A stretch of 64,000 bases of DNA from Vibrio jasicida CAIM 1864 = LMG 25398 (GCF_000400365.1 NZ_BAOG01000055.1:29229-93228), one strand, 5' to 3'. Counted from the first letter of the stretch, positions 16,325 to 24,807 are shown. Program-made: numbers and translations. The notes: generated by a model not told the origin, from the letters alone.

Positions 16325-18061
16325 TTATAGCTGCGCCGTAATTTCCTCTATCTCTTGCTGCCATTGCTTTTGCATCGCTGGTTTTTGATGTTTGGGTTTC
16401 CGCCCTAAATCAGCTTCCAGCAAGCTTTCTAGCTCCAACAGTCTTTCCAGCATTTGCTCTTCGGATTGCTCATCAGGCGCGGTGTTTGTTTCCATCGATA
16501 TTACTTCATTGCAATGATGCGATATGGCAGATTTGGGAGCAGTATCAGTTACGCGTTGATACACCTCTTCCGCGCTTAAATACTCCGTCAGTAAGCCATT
16601 TTCAATAAACCAGAATCGATTACAGCTTTGTTCTATCAGGCTTCGGTCATGACTCACCAATAGGGCGGCACCTTCGAAGTTTTGCAGAGTTTCAATCAGC
16701 TCTTCTTTGCCTTCCATATCCAAATGGTTGGTCGGTTCATCTAAAAACAACATGTGATAACGAGCGAGGGTTAAGCCAACAAACAGCAGCCTTGCTCGTT
16801 CCCCACCACTTAGACTGACGACTTTCTGCTCGTGTCTTGCGTACTCGAATCCTGCACCAATTAGCGAACGTTTTGCCTGTTCACTGCTGATGCTGGCAAA
16901 CGACTGCAACGCATCTGTGATGGATTGATGATCGTCGAGTTGCTTTAGGGATTGATCGTAGTAACCCATGCGACAGCGATCGTGGAAAGTTACACTCTCA
17001 TGTTGGTTGCCTAGGTCGGTTTGATTGGCTTCATACTGACGATAAAGCAGATTCAACAAAGTCGATTTACCGCAACCATTACTGCCTAGAACGGCAATTC
17101 GGTCGCCACTTTTCACGCGCATTTCTGCCATATCAAACAAGTGATAATTACTGTTTGGCGGCGTTACTGAGAAAGGCAGAACCTCTAACAGTCGATTTGC
17201 TGGCATTGACTCACCTTGAAGTTGTAGCGCCCACGGTGTGCCTTCTGTCAGTTCGGTTTGTTCTTCCTCCAAACGTTCTTTGCGCGCAAACATCGTCTTG
17301 GCTTTTCGAGCAAGATCCTCGTTGTCGTAGACTTTGCCCCAAGTGGCTAAACGCTTGGCGCTTTTCTCGATTCGGTCGATCTCTTTCTGCTCGCTGGCAT
17401 GGCGAAGTTGATCGGTTTCATCTTTCTCTTTCAATGCTTGTCTTGCTTGAGAACAAGGCAGAGAGAAATGATGCAGAGAGCGATCTCGCATGACCCAAGT
17501 GGTGTTGGTGACGCGATCGAGTAAGGTTTGATCGTGAGATACCAATACGAATGAGCCTTTCCAGTTTGATAAGAATTGCTCTAACCAAAGGAGCGATGGC
17601 AAGTCCAAGTGGTTGCTTGGTTCATCCAGAAGCAGTAAGTCAGGTTGATGGATAATCGCACGAGCAAGCAGGAGTCGCATTTGCTGACCACCACTGCAAT
17701 TTTCAACCGGCATGTGTCGTTCTGTGGTTGAAAATCCGAGTTCATCCAATAAGAGTTCGGCGCGCCAAATCTCATCCTCTGATAAGGATTCTGCTAACGC
17801 GTCCAATACGGAATGTGTACTTAAAGACTTAGGTAAATGCTGCTCAACATAACGCATCAAACATGAACTGGCTTTGGCAACCGTGCCTTGGTTTGGTTTA
17901 AATTGACCGCTAAGCAGTTTGAGTAGGGAGCTTTTACCACAGCCGTTATGACCGATAAGACCAATTTTGTCACCACGATGAATCGTAAACGTTAGATCTT
18001 TGAAGATTGGTGTTGCTGTGTGAGAAAGGGTTAATGATTGTGCAGTTAAGAAAGTACTCAT
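16325..18061 (-). CDS. ABC-F ATPase, candidate ribosome-protection factor with attenuator
   Basis: A 578-aa soluble ABC-F protein. Cassette 1 has the Walker A GHNGCGKSS and LLLDEPSNHLDLPSLLWLEQ; cassette 2 has GSNGCGKST, LSGGERARLLFVG and LFLDEPTNHLD. The inter-cassette linker (LARKAKTMFARKERLEEE) is the arm that reaches the ribosomal P-site tRNA in this family. The C-terminus is an acidic then helical extension. The subfamily is unclear; it is not YbiT. The gene follows a leader ORF and alternating RNA stems (18062-18266) that resemble drug-inducible attenuators, pointing to an antibiotic-resistance-type (ARE) ABC-F. That role is inference. Weak GAG Shine-Dalgarno at 18068-18070. Confidence 0.88.
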   Translation of the reverse strand: MSTFLTAQSLTLSHTATPIFKDLTFTIHRGDKIGLIGHNGCGKSSLLKLLSGQFKPNQGTVAKASSCLMRYVEQHLPKSLSTHSVLDALAESLSEDEIWRAELLLDELGFSTTERHMPVENCSGGQQMRLLLARAIIHQPDLLLLDEPSNHLDLPSLLWLEQFLSNWKGSFVLVSHDQTLLDRVTNTTWVMRDRSLHHFSLPCSQARQALKEKDETDQLRHASEQKEIDRIEKSAKRLATWGKVYDNEDLARKAKTMFARKERLEEEQTELTEGTPWALQLQGESMPANRLLEVLPFSVTPPNSNYHLFDMAEMRVKSGDRIAVLGSNGCGKSTLLNLLYRQYEANQTDLGNQHESVTFHDRCRMGYYDQSLKQLDDHQSITDALQSFASISSEQAKRSLIGAGFEYARHEQKVVSLSGGERARLLFVGLTLARYHMLFLDEPTNHLDMEGKEELIETLQNFEGAALLVSHDRSLIEQSCNRFWFIENGLLTEYLSAEEVYQRVTDTAPKSAISHHCNEVISMETNTAPDEQSEEQMLERLLELESLLEADLGRKPKHQKPAMQKQWQQEIEEITAQL

Positions 18062-18067
18062 AGTGTT

Positions 18068-18218
18068 CTCAAGAATTTTGGGCGTAAGACGCCATTGTCA
18101 TAGCTGACAATAATTCTTCGAGCTTGAGGGAAAGTACTCGGGTGACGTGTTTTCGTCGAAAGGTAATTATTCGCTCAAGTCGAGATTATCGCAGCGCGAA
18201 ATCTGAAACTCTTGAGCG
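18068..18218 (-). promoter_or_regulatory. Predicted erm-type translational attenuator of ABC-F gene
   Basis: In the minus-strand RNA four segments alternate. Segment 1 is CGCUCAAG (18218-18211, inside the leader ORF). Segment 2 is CUUGAGCG (18179-18172), perfectly complementary to it over 8 bp. Segment 3 is CUCAAG followed by CUCGAAGAAUU (18128-18112). Segment 4 is AAUUCUUGAG (18077-18068), which contains the ABC-F Shine-Dalgarno GAG. Segment 3:4 pairing (10 bp with one bulged G) hides the GAG and encloses two perfect hairpins, GGCGT-AAG-ACGCC and ATTGTCA-TAGC-TGACAAT. Segment 2 can instead pair with CUCAAG of segment 3 (6 bp). Pairings are read by eye; no folding energies were computed. Confidence 0.6.
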
Positions 18219-18266
18219 GTCCTTCATGCCATAAAAACGTGGGTTGATTGAACACCACAAAGACAT
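18186..18266 (-). CDS. 26-aa regulatory leader peptide of ABC-F gene
   Basis: ORF of 26 codons starting MSLWCSINPRFYG and ending FALR, with a textbook AAGGAGG Shine-Dalgarno 5 bases before the ATG, much stronger than that of the downstream ABC-F gene. Codons 17-19 are Arg-Ser-Arg, the plus-X-plus pattern at which macrolide-bound ribosomes are known to arrest. These codons are the bases of attenuator segment 1. The stop lies 7 bases before segment 2. The layout matches erm-type leader peptides. No comparable leader for a Vibrio ABC-F gene is known to me. Translation is inferred. Confidence 0.65.
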   Translation of the reverse strand: MSLWCSINPRFYGMKDRSRVSDFALR

Positions 18267-18294
18267 AAATTCCTCCTTAATTTCGTTGTAAGTG

Positions 18295-18345
18295 TTGCCA
18301 CTTTTGGTTGATAGATGCGCTAGATTCTAACCCTAAAAGTGGCAA
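18295..18345. promoter_or_regulatory. 11-bp inverted repeat flanking candidate leader promoter
   Basis: TTGCCACTTTT (18295-18305) and AAAAGTGGCAA (18335-18345) are perfect inverted copies 29 bp apart. Between them, on the minus strand, is the best -10 match TAGAAT (18324-18329), which would start the leader RNA near 18317. The repeats may be an operator or a stem of a longer read-through transcript from the DUF2000 gene. Confidence 0.4.
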
Positions 18346-18401
18346 TGTACAGATAGCTTGATGAAAAAATGATGAGAGGATCACCAATGTATCACGCGCT
18401 T

Positions 18402-18833
18402 TTAACGATATAAGCTGAACTTCTTGGTCAATTCTCGAAGTGTTTCAGTCTCGCCGAACAAGCAAATACCCAAGTATTCTAACTCGGCTTCTGGTGTGTT
18501 TTTGGTGGTTTGCTGTTGTATTTCAGAGCCGCCTTCTACCATGGTGTGAGTAAAGTCGGAGAAGGGGATGCTTCTGTCGAGTGCTTCTTGGCGAAGCTTT
18601 CTGATTTTGTTGGAGTTGTCCGCTCTCAAGACGATAAACGGATAGTGGGAGATATTTGGATGAAGACTACCATCAAGGTCGTGATAGTCGGTGTAGACTG
18701 CGTCGCCATCAGAAAGTTGATTCGCAAGGCTTACGCTCAAATGTCCTAATACGTTAACGGCGCGTCCCACTTCGACTTTTTTACTGATTACGGCAACAAA
18801 TCGTTTTTGGTTTTCGTCGGGAAGTTGATTCAT
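18402..18833 (-). CDS. DUF2000 family protein
   Basis: A 143-aa protein of the DUF2000 family, whose fold resembles peptidyl-tRNA hydrolase 2. The typical opening KFVAVISKKVEVGRAVNVLGHL and the closing YLGICLFGE are visible in slightly varied form. No activity is established for the family. It lies directly upstream of the ABC-F leader in the same orientation; a PTH2-like fold next to a ribosome factor is suggestive but may be chance. GAGG Shine-Dalgarno about 8 bases before the ATG. Confidence 0.82.
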   Translation of the reverse strand: MNQLPDENQKRFVAVISKKVEVGRAVNVLGHLSVSLANQLSDGDAVYTDYHDLDGSLHPNISHYPFIVLRADNSNKIRKLRQEALDRSIPFSDFTHTMVEGGSEIQQQTTKNTPEAELEYLGICLFGETETLRELTKKFSLYR

Positions 18834-19002
18834 GGAGGACCTCGTTTCTCTAATGATCTGGCTATTGTTTAACTGCCTCCATTGTATTTCCTCGCACGCG
18901 CAATTTTGTTTCTAACATTGCTTTCGAAAAGTTAAATTTGCAATAAACGACCGATGTAATCGTTTTTCATGCAATAAGATTCCTCAGAGTTTGCAAATAG
19001 AC

Positions 19003-19029
19003 AAGGCACCAACGGATTGTCGGTGCCTT
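19003..19029 (-). terminator. Weak terminator hairpin after crotonase gene
   Basis: Stem AAGGCACC / GGTGCCTT with an 11-base loop, 22 bp beyond the stop of the minus-strand crotonase gene. The U-run is poor. Confidence 0.5.
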
Positions 19030-19050
19030 AGGTCTATGGCGAACCAAGCT

Positions 19051-19866
19051 CTATTGTTTGTTTAGCTCAGCCGCGGTATCCACAAAGATGCCTTGGATGT
19101 CTTTCGCTTCACGCTCTGTTTGACCACCGTGTTTTAGGAACGCGTCGATGATTGCTGCGGTTTTTTGCTCTTTTGCGCGCTCTAAGAAGTAACGCAATTC
19201 TAGCTCTGCACCTGCGTCTTCATCTTTGATAGAGGTTGCGATGATCTCTTTGTACATTACAATGTCACGCACTTCTAGTTGGCTAATCACGCCCAATGTT
19301 GCCGCTAAGAACCCATCTAACTCTGCTTTAGGAACAAACTGAGTAATGATGTTTAACTGCTCTGCTTGTTGTGCCGTAAAGTCGTTACCAAGTAGCAGTG
19401 CTTGAAGCGCTTTGTTTTTGCCCATGCGACGAGCGAATTGTACCGCACCTTGACCACCCGTTGGGATGTTGACGTGAATCTCTGGCTGAGCAAATGCTGC
19501 GTTTTCAGTGCCGTAAGCCAAGTCACACGCCATCACAAACTCATTACCGCCGCCACGAGCCACACCATCAACCACAGCAACCGATACTTGTTTCATCGCT
19601 TTGATATTGGCAATCATGTGATTGAATTCAATTGATGCTGCCTGACCACCTTGTGTGCCGTTAATAACGTTCAAATCTAAATGCGCCAAGAAGAAAGACT
19701 CATGAAGCGATTTGAAGACCACCACTTTCGTATCGCGGTCATCTTTAAGTGATAGGACAAATTCGTTGATTTCATTAATCAAATCGATCGTCAGTACGTT
19801 CACCGGTGGGTTGTTGATTTCAACAGTAGCGATGCCGTTTTGTTGTGTGATTGATAGAGTTTTCAT
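19051..19866 (-). CDS. Enoyl-CoA hydratase/isomerase (crotonase) family protein
   Basis: A 271-aa crotonase-fold protein. The oxyanion-hole segment VAVVDGVARGGGNEF and FAQPEIHVNIPTGGQGA, with the first catalytic-position Glu, are present. At the second catalytic position of true hydratases (Glu164 of rat enzyme, in KSLAMEMVL) this protein has KNKALQALLL with Gln, so standard hydration of enoyl-CoA is doubtful. An isomerase, hydrolase or other acyl-CoA reaction is possible. It is divergent from a LysR gene at 20056 (189-bp gap), its likely regulator. Confidence 0.85.
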   Translation of the reverse strand: MKTLSITQQNGIATVEINNPPVNVLTIDLINEINEFVLSLKDDRDTKVVVFKSLHESFFLAHLDLNVINGTQGGQAASIEFNHMIANIKAMKQVSVAVVDGVARGGGNEFVMACDLAYGTENAAFAQPEIHVNIPTGGQGAVQFARRMGKNKALQALLLGNDFTAQQAEQLNIITQFVPKAELDGFLAATLGVISQLEVRDIVMYKEIIATSIKDEDAGAELELRYFLERAKEQKTAAIIDAFLKHGGQTEREAKDIQGIFVDTAAELNKQ

Positions 19867-20055
19867 AACTGTTTCCTCAGCGTTAGTAAGATCAGCAGAC
19901 CTCAGTAACGCGAATTTATTGGTTTGGTATTGAGGAGGTTTGTCTCTCTCCCGTTGTGTACAGCTACTATAGATTTGTTATAAGATGAGAAAAATAAGCT
20001 AAATGGCACATAATTGGTGCTTTAATAGCAACAATGGTTTTTTAGGTAAGGCGTT

Positions 20056-21006
20056 ATGGATTTCTCTAGTCGTTTATTGCTGTTACTTGAAGTGGTCGAG
20101 CTTGGCTCGTTCACCAAGGTATCAGAACAGAAGAATGTGGATCGTTCGGTGATCTCAAAACAGATCAGCCGTCTGGAAGAGGAGTTGGGCGTTCGATTGC
20201 TCAACCGAACCACGCGCTCTTTATCGTTAACGGCTGCTGGGAATGAAATGGTCAACCAAGCCAAATCTCTTCGGTCACTTCTCAGTGATACTCACCGTTT
20301 GGCGCAGAATTATCACGAAGAGCCTCGTGGTGTCTTGCGCATTACCAGTTCGACCATGTTCGGACGTCAATATGTTCAAGATGCGATTTCGGTGTTTCAA
20401 CAACAATACCCAGATGTGGAGTTTGAACTGCGCTTAGAAGATCGCATGGTTGATATGGTGCAAGAGGGGTTTGATATTGGCTTCCGCATCGGACGACCTA
20501 AAAACTCGAGCTTGATTACTCGAAAGATTGCGCGAAGTCGCCTGTTGATTGTTGCCGCCCCAGCGTTTTTAGAAAAGCATGGTGAGGTGAACAGTTTAGA
20601 GAAATTGGAATCTTTACCCGCCACTATTTACGCCGCCCCAGGTCTGTTATTCGATAAATTCGGCTATCACGATGACCAAGGCAAACAACAGCACTTTCAG
20701 CTTAATGTCGCTTATAAAGTGAATGATGTGGAAATGTTGGCAAGAAGCGCAGCAGGAGGAAATACCCTTGCTGTGGTGACTGCACAAATGGTTCAAGACG
20801 AAATCAAGCAAGGCAAGCTAGTGCCAATCATGACGCACTTGAACATTGATGATTTCGGCACCTTCTATGCAGTCTATCCACACCGTGATGCGCCGATCAA
20901 AACTAAGTTATTTATCGACACACTCAAATCCATTGTGGGAGAAGAGACGCCCATTTGGGAGAAGAACATCCCAAACTTCGACAAGATGTACGGGCGAGGG
21001 AAGTAG
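20056..21006 (+). CDS. LysR-family transcriptional regulator
   Basis: A 316-aa LysR protein (HTH in residues 1-60: LGSFTKVSEQKNVDRSVISKQI) with a C-terminal effector domain of the CrgA-like group. It is divergent from the crotonase gene, which it probably controls. It ends 6 bp before the end of the convergent protease gene at 21013. Confidence 0.9.
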   Translation: MDFSSRLLLLLEVVELGSFTKVSEQKNVDRSVISKQISRLEEELGVRLLNRTTRSLSLTAAGNEMVNQAKSLRSLLSDTHRLAQNYHEEPRGVLRITSSTMFGRQYVQDAISVFQQQYPDVEFELRLEDRMVDMVQEGFDIGFRIGRPKNSSLITRKIARSRLLIVAAPAFLEKHGEVNSLEKLESLPATIYAAPGLLFDKFGYHDDQGKQQHFQLNVAYKVNDVEMLARSAAGGNTLAVVTAQMVQDEIKQGKLVPIMTHLNIDDFGTFYAVYPHRDAPIKTKLFIDTLKSIVGEETPIWEKNIPNFDKMYGRGK

Positions 21007-21012
21007 AGAGCA

Positions 21013-21732
21013 TTAGTAGTACTTATTCTCGGTAAACTCAATCCACTCATCAAACACTTGTTCCAGCGGTTTATCGGTCACTTTAGAGATGTCACCATTG
21101 GTTTGAATAAGGGTGATTAACCCATCCGAACCATAACTTTGCTGGATAAACTCACCAATGCTATAACCGATACGGTACACGGCTCCTTGGCTATCCCAAC
21201 CGTTACCTTCTTTAAGAATTTTTGCGTATTGTCTAAATTCCTCTTTTGTTGATGGTTTACGCCAGCCATATTCTTTTTCGGCTTCATAACAAGCGATCGC
21301 TTCCCAGAGCCATCTTGGATTGTTGATAATATTAGGGTTTATTGCAGTCGTTACTAGATGTACATATTCATGGTATGCGGTGTCCATTGTACTTTGGGAA
21401 CCTGTATCGCGGAGTAATATTTCATTCTCGCTTATATAGCCCGTAGACCAAGGGTAACTCTGACCTAAAAGGTGTTTTTGATAGGCTAAATATTGGTTTC
21501 GGTCTTTCCAAATCCTTACCGTAATCGGTGGCATTTCTTTTACTTTAAAATCAGTAATCAGCTGAGGAGTTTTACTCGTAAGTTGATGATTAATATGTTC
21601 GACAATGGAATCATCTACGCCAGAATAAAGCACATACTTAAACTGTCCTTTATCAATGAAAGACTCTTTTGTTGCAGAGTTAGAGAAAAATGAAAACAGA
21701 GCCAAAAGAACGACAATACATCTCATAATCAC
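21013..21732 (-). CDS. Secreted gluzincin-type metallopeptidase (peptidase-MA-like)
   Basis: A 239-aa exported protein with a signal peptide (residues 1-20, ending FFSNSA). It carries the zinc motif HEYVH at residues 121-125 and a downstream Glu144 in WLWEAIACYEAE, the third ligand in the peptidase-MA (gluzincin) group. The catalytic pattern is complete. It is likely periplasmic or secreted. The substrate is unknown. No operon partner; the lipoprotein gene at 21894 is in the same orientation 161 bp upstream. Confidence 0.8.
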   Translation of the reverse strand: MIMRCIVVLLALFSFFSNSATKESFIDKGQFKYVLYSGVDDSIVEHINHQLTSKTPQLITDFKVKEMPPITVRIWKDRNQYLAYQKHLLGQSYPWSTGYISENEILLRDTGSQSTMDTAYHEYVHLVTTAINPNIINNPRWLWEAIACYEAEKEYGWRKPSTKEEFRQYAKILKEGNGWDSQGAVYRIGYSIGEFIQQSYGSDGLITLIQTNGDISKVTDKPLEQVFDEWIEFTENKYY

Positions 21733-21893
21733 CCTTCCTTAAGAATTTATAAAACTCTATTGGTAGATGAAGTGAGGCGTATTTACCAGCAACAAATCTG
21801 AATATGCGACGCTCTTCTAGCTAATTCACAAGCGACATGGATTAGATCGGAGAACACTGTCCATGTATCCGCTGAACTGCTCAATAATCAACT

Positions 21894-22379
21894 TTACCCA
21901 TTACGGCGAGTTTTAATCGCTTGGCGTATATTCTGACGTTGTTCTTTACTCAGAGATCGTACTTTATCTCTCATTGGAACGGCTGCCGCACCATTACCCC
22001 ATTTCACATCGGGTACTTGAATAATGTTGCCATCAGGGCCTTGAATCTGGACTGAATTACGTTCGCTGCCTTCGACATAGCTAATTTGATACATGGCTTC
22101 ACCATTGATTTCACTGATGATGACATAGTTATCAGCTACAACTTGGACTTCCCACTTTACATTTGGGTTGTCACATTGAATGCAGATAGGGTTGTCCCAG
22201 CCACCATCTACGATAGGTAGATCGTTATCTGGTGGTGGCATTATTCCCCATTCGCCATCAACGATGGGTAATTCATTATCTGGGATGCTAGCTTCTGGCG
22301 AGTTTCCTCCTGACGAGCCCGAAGAGGAGCACCCCATGAGCAGAGCGGAAGAGATAGCAATTGCGATATATTTTTTCAT
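21894..22379 (-). CDS. Lipoprotein with duplicated acidic Pro-rich segment
   Basis: A 161-aa lipoprotein (lipobox LLMGC, Cys17). The N-terminal tether contains a repeat: PDNELPIVDGEWGI followed by PDNDLPIVDGGWDN. Then a CIQC pair, a beta-rich stretch, and a basic C-terminal helix ending QAIKTRRNG. The family is unknown to me. The duplicated tether is also visible at DNA level around 22200-22290. No clear partner. Confidence 0.7.
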   Translation of the reverse strand: MKKYIAIAISSALLMGCSSSGSSGGNSPEASIPDNELPIVDGEWGIMPPPDNDLPIVDGGWDNPICIQCDNPNVKWEVQVVADNYVIISEINGEAMYQISYVEGSERNSVQIQGPDGNIIQVPDVKWGNGAAAVPMRDKVRSLSKEQRQNIRQAIKTRRNG

Positions 22380-22640
22380 CAGTTTTTCCTCTGGAATAAG
22401 GTTTACATGACCGTTCTCGCGCTAGTCTGATCCGTAAGTCTGTGGGAGAGCGTGACACTATTCGATGGGGAAAATATATCGAATCAACTGGCGCTTATCT
22501 AAGCACCAGTTGTTATTCAAGTCATAACCTTGGGTTATTAATGTAGGAGAGGGGGGGCGGGCAGTTTCTAGTGCTGGACGGAAGTGTTAAGCTAGGCACA
22601 TGATAATCAAAATGTATCAAGGAATACTCTTGCCAGAGAG
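22380..22640. other. Intergenic region with hairpin, no gene
   Basis: 261 bp between lipoprotein and tetR genes, both on the minus strand. It holds a 12-bp near-perfect stem (AACTGG at 22486-22491 with CCAGTT at 22506-22511, extended by GCTTA/TAAGC), which could terminate tetR, and a G-rich run near 22550. Nothing else is supported. Confidence 0.5.
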
Positions 22641-23186
22641 CTAGTGTAAGATACGTTCGACCTGCTCAATAACATAAGCCACTTCTAGCGCTTTACCCAA
22701 CATCAACTGATGGTTCAGCAGCCCTAGTATTAGGGTATAAAGCGATTCTTTGTGCTTCGCTGAAACGTAGTTTTCTAGCATCGTTATGTACTTTTGATTC
22801 GCAAGCAACATGCATGGGTCGGTGGCAATGTTTTCTTGTCCAATCACATCAATGTAATCAGAGACAAGCTTCATCTCTTGGAAGAAACGCGGAGCCATTT
22901 GTTGGAAGATCAATACGAAGTTTTCGACTTGTTGCTCTGTACTCGCTTCACTTGAGTTTGGTCTGTCTGCGAGCACTTCTGCGTCAAAGTTGACGATGGC
23001 CTCTGTTGCGGCTTTGAACAGTTCATCCTTACTTTTGTAATAGTGATAAACTGCACTTTTGCTCATTCCTAACTGTTCGCACAGCTGTCTCATACCAATA
23101 TTTTTGTAACCGAACTCAAGGAACACTTCGGTTGCTTTTAAGGCAATTTCTCTACGTCTGCTTTCATGATCGACGATCTTCGGCAT
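22641..23186 (-). CDS. TetR/AcrR-family transcriptional regulator
   Basis: A 181-aa TetR regulator. The HTH is at residues 10-55 (GYKNIGMRQLCEQLGMSKSA then VYHYYKSKDELF), followed by a ligand domain. It is divergent from a membrane-protein/SDR pair; the 146-bp gap contains two GACC-N4-GG(T/A)C sites, the usual TetR-type arrangement, so it most likely represses that pair and possibly itself. Confidence 0.92.
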   Translation of the reverse strand: MPKIVDHESRRREIALKATEVFLEFGYKNIGMRQLCEQLGMSKSAVYHYYKSKDELFKAATEAIVNFDAEVLADRPNSSEASTEQQVENFVLIFQQMAPRFFQEMKLVSDYIDVIGQENIATDPCMLLANQKYITMLENYVSAKHKESLYTLILGLLNHQLMLGKALEVAYVIEQVERILH

Positions 23187-23247
23187 GGTTTTCTTCTCAG
23201 TTTTTGTTACCGCAATGCCTCGCAGTATAACACAAGATCTTTTATTT

Positions 23248-23317
23248 AGACCAACTGGACAAAAAAGATCTTTACCTGGTGCTCAAAGCGTACTAATTTA
23301 AAAAGACCGGATGGTCG
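23248..23317. promoter_or_regulatory. Two candidate TetR operators
   Basis: GACC-GGAT-GGTC (23305-23316) is a perfect palindrome 17 bp before the membrane-protein start. A second, imperfect copy, GACC-AACT-GGAC, lies at 23249-23260, flanked by AGATCTTTT/AAAAGATCT inverted repeats. Assignment to the divergent TetR protein is by position. Confidence 0.55.
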
Positions 23318-23332
23318 AAATAAGGTTTTAGT

Positions 23333-23926
23333 ATGAAAATTGATTGGAGTGTTCCTCAAGCAAGAGCGGGTTTCTGGGGTGGAGTTGACAAGCTGATTGG
23401 CCCGGGCGCAACGAAAGCAGAAAAGAATTTGCAGCTGTATGTGCCTTATGCTGCTGGCTTTTTCATGGTGGTTTATGCGTACTTTGCACAACTAGGTTGG
23501 TCTGCGACTCAATATGTCATCGCGGGTTTGCTCACAGTGGATATTATCGGCGGCATTATTACCAATGCGACGTCTACGGCAAAGCGCTGGTTTCATCGTG
23601 AAGGGCAAGGCTTTAAGCAGCACATGAGCTTTATTCTGACTCATTTCGTGCAGCTTTCTCTCTACAGCTGGGCGTTCTTGAACTTCGATATCATGTGGAT
23701 TGTTGTGATCGGTGGTTACATGGTTCTGGCATGTAGCCTAGTCATGAAAACACCGTTGTATTTACAACGCCCTGTGGCGCTAACTCTGTATTCTCTGAGT
23801 GTGATTATTTCGATTTACTGGGCACAAGCACCACAAGGTTTGGAATGGTTTTTACCACTGTTCTACCTAAAGTTATTGGTGAGCCACGTATTGCGTGAAG
23901 AACCATACCGACCAGAACAAGAATAG
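23333..23926 (+). CDS. Multi-pass membrane protein, unknown
   Basis: A 197-aa protein with about five hydrophobic helices (YAAGFFMVVYAYFA, YVIAGLLTVDIIGGIITNA, MWIVVIGGYMVLACSLV and others). I do not recognise a named family. It is co-transcribed with the SDR gene 11 bp downstream and divergent from tetR, so both genes are probably induced by the same ligand. Confidence 0.75.
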   Translation: MKIDWSVPQARAGFWGGVDKLIGPGATKAEKNLQLYVPYAAGFFMVVYAYFAQLGWSATQYVIAGLLTVDIIGGIITNATSTAKRWFHREGQGFKQHMSFILTHFVQLSLYSWAFLNFDIMWIVVIGGYMVLACSLVMKTPLYLQRPVALTLYSLSVIISIYWAQAPQGLEWFLPLFYLKLLVSHVLREEPYRPEQE

Positions 23927-23937
23927 GACATCATATT

Positions 23938-24807
23938 ATGAAAACGCACCCTCGAATTTTAATTGCGGGCTCAACGGGGTACTTAGGCTCGAATATTGTT
24001 GAATCCCTGATGGAGCAGCAAGCCGAATTTAAAGCGTTGGCAAGAAACAAAACCAAGCTCCTTGCGATGGGTCTACAAGAGTCGCAGGTAATAGAAGTTC
24101 AAGTAACTCAGCCCGATGAGCTTAAAGGCGTTTGCGAAGGTGTGGACGTTGTTATCTCATGCTTGGGCATTACTCGTCAGCAAGATGGATTAGGTTATTT
24201 GGATGTCGACTACCAAGCAAATTTGAACTTGCTTGAAGAAGCAGAGCGAGCTGGTGTCGGTAAATTCATCTACATCTCTGCGTTTAATGCTCAGAAATAT
24301 CCTCAAGTTCGTCTGCTAGAGGCGAAAGAGCGCTTTGCGAGCCGGCTTCTAAAATCAACAAAATTAACCCCTTGTGTGATTCGCCCGAACGGCTTTTTCT
24401 CTGATATTACCGAGGTGTACAACATGGCGAAGTCGGGTCGAGTGTTTACTTTTGGCGATGGTGAAAACTTGCTTAACCCCATTCACGGAAAAGACTTGGC
24501 GAGATTTTGCTTAGAAGCGATTGAACGAAATGACACAGAATTAGATGTCGGTGGTCCAGATGTTTTGTCAGTCAATAATATTGCTTGGCTCGCGTTCAAA
24601 TCTCAAAACAAAGTGGAGAAAAATACGCACCTACCAGACTTCCTGCGCGCAGCAGGGTTATTGATAGTACGTCACTTGCCGGAGAAATGGGGCGGTTCTG
24701 CTGAGTTCTTCCTGACCATGTTAGGCGGTGACAATATCGCACCGACTTATGGTCATCATCGACTGGAAGACTACTTTCGCAAGCTCTCTGAAGAAGACAA
24801 CATCTGA
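23938..24807 (+). CDS. SDR/NmrA-like NAD(P)-binding protein
   Basis: A 289-aa atypical short-chain dehydrogenase. The Rossmann motif is GSTGYLGSNIVESL near residue 11. The middle shows YISAFNA in place of the classical YxxxK site, and CVIRPNGFFSDITEVY follows, as in NmrA/complex-I-assembly-like SDRs. It may act as a redox sensor or a reductase with altered chemistry. Second gene of the TetR-linked pair. Confidence 0.85.
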   Translation: MKTHPRILIAGSTGYLGSNIVESLMEQQAEFKALARNKTKLLAMGLQESQVIEVQVTQPDELKGVCEGVDVVISCLGITRQQDGLGYLDVDYQANLNLLEEAERAGVGKFIYISAFNAQKYPQVRLLEAKERFASRLLKSTKLTPCVIRPNGFFSDITEVYNMAKSGRVFTFGDGENLLNPIHGKDLARFCLEAIERNDTELDVGGPDVLSVNNIAWLAFKSQNKVEKNTHLPDFLRAAGLLIVRHLPEKWGGSAEFFLTMLGGDNIAPTYGHHRLEDYFRKLSEEDNI

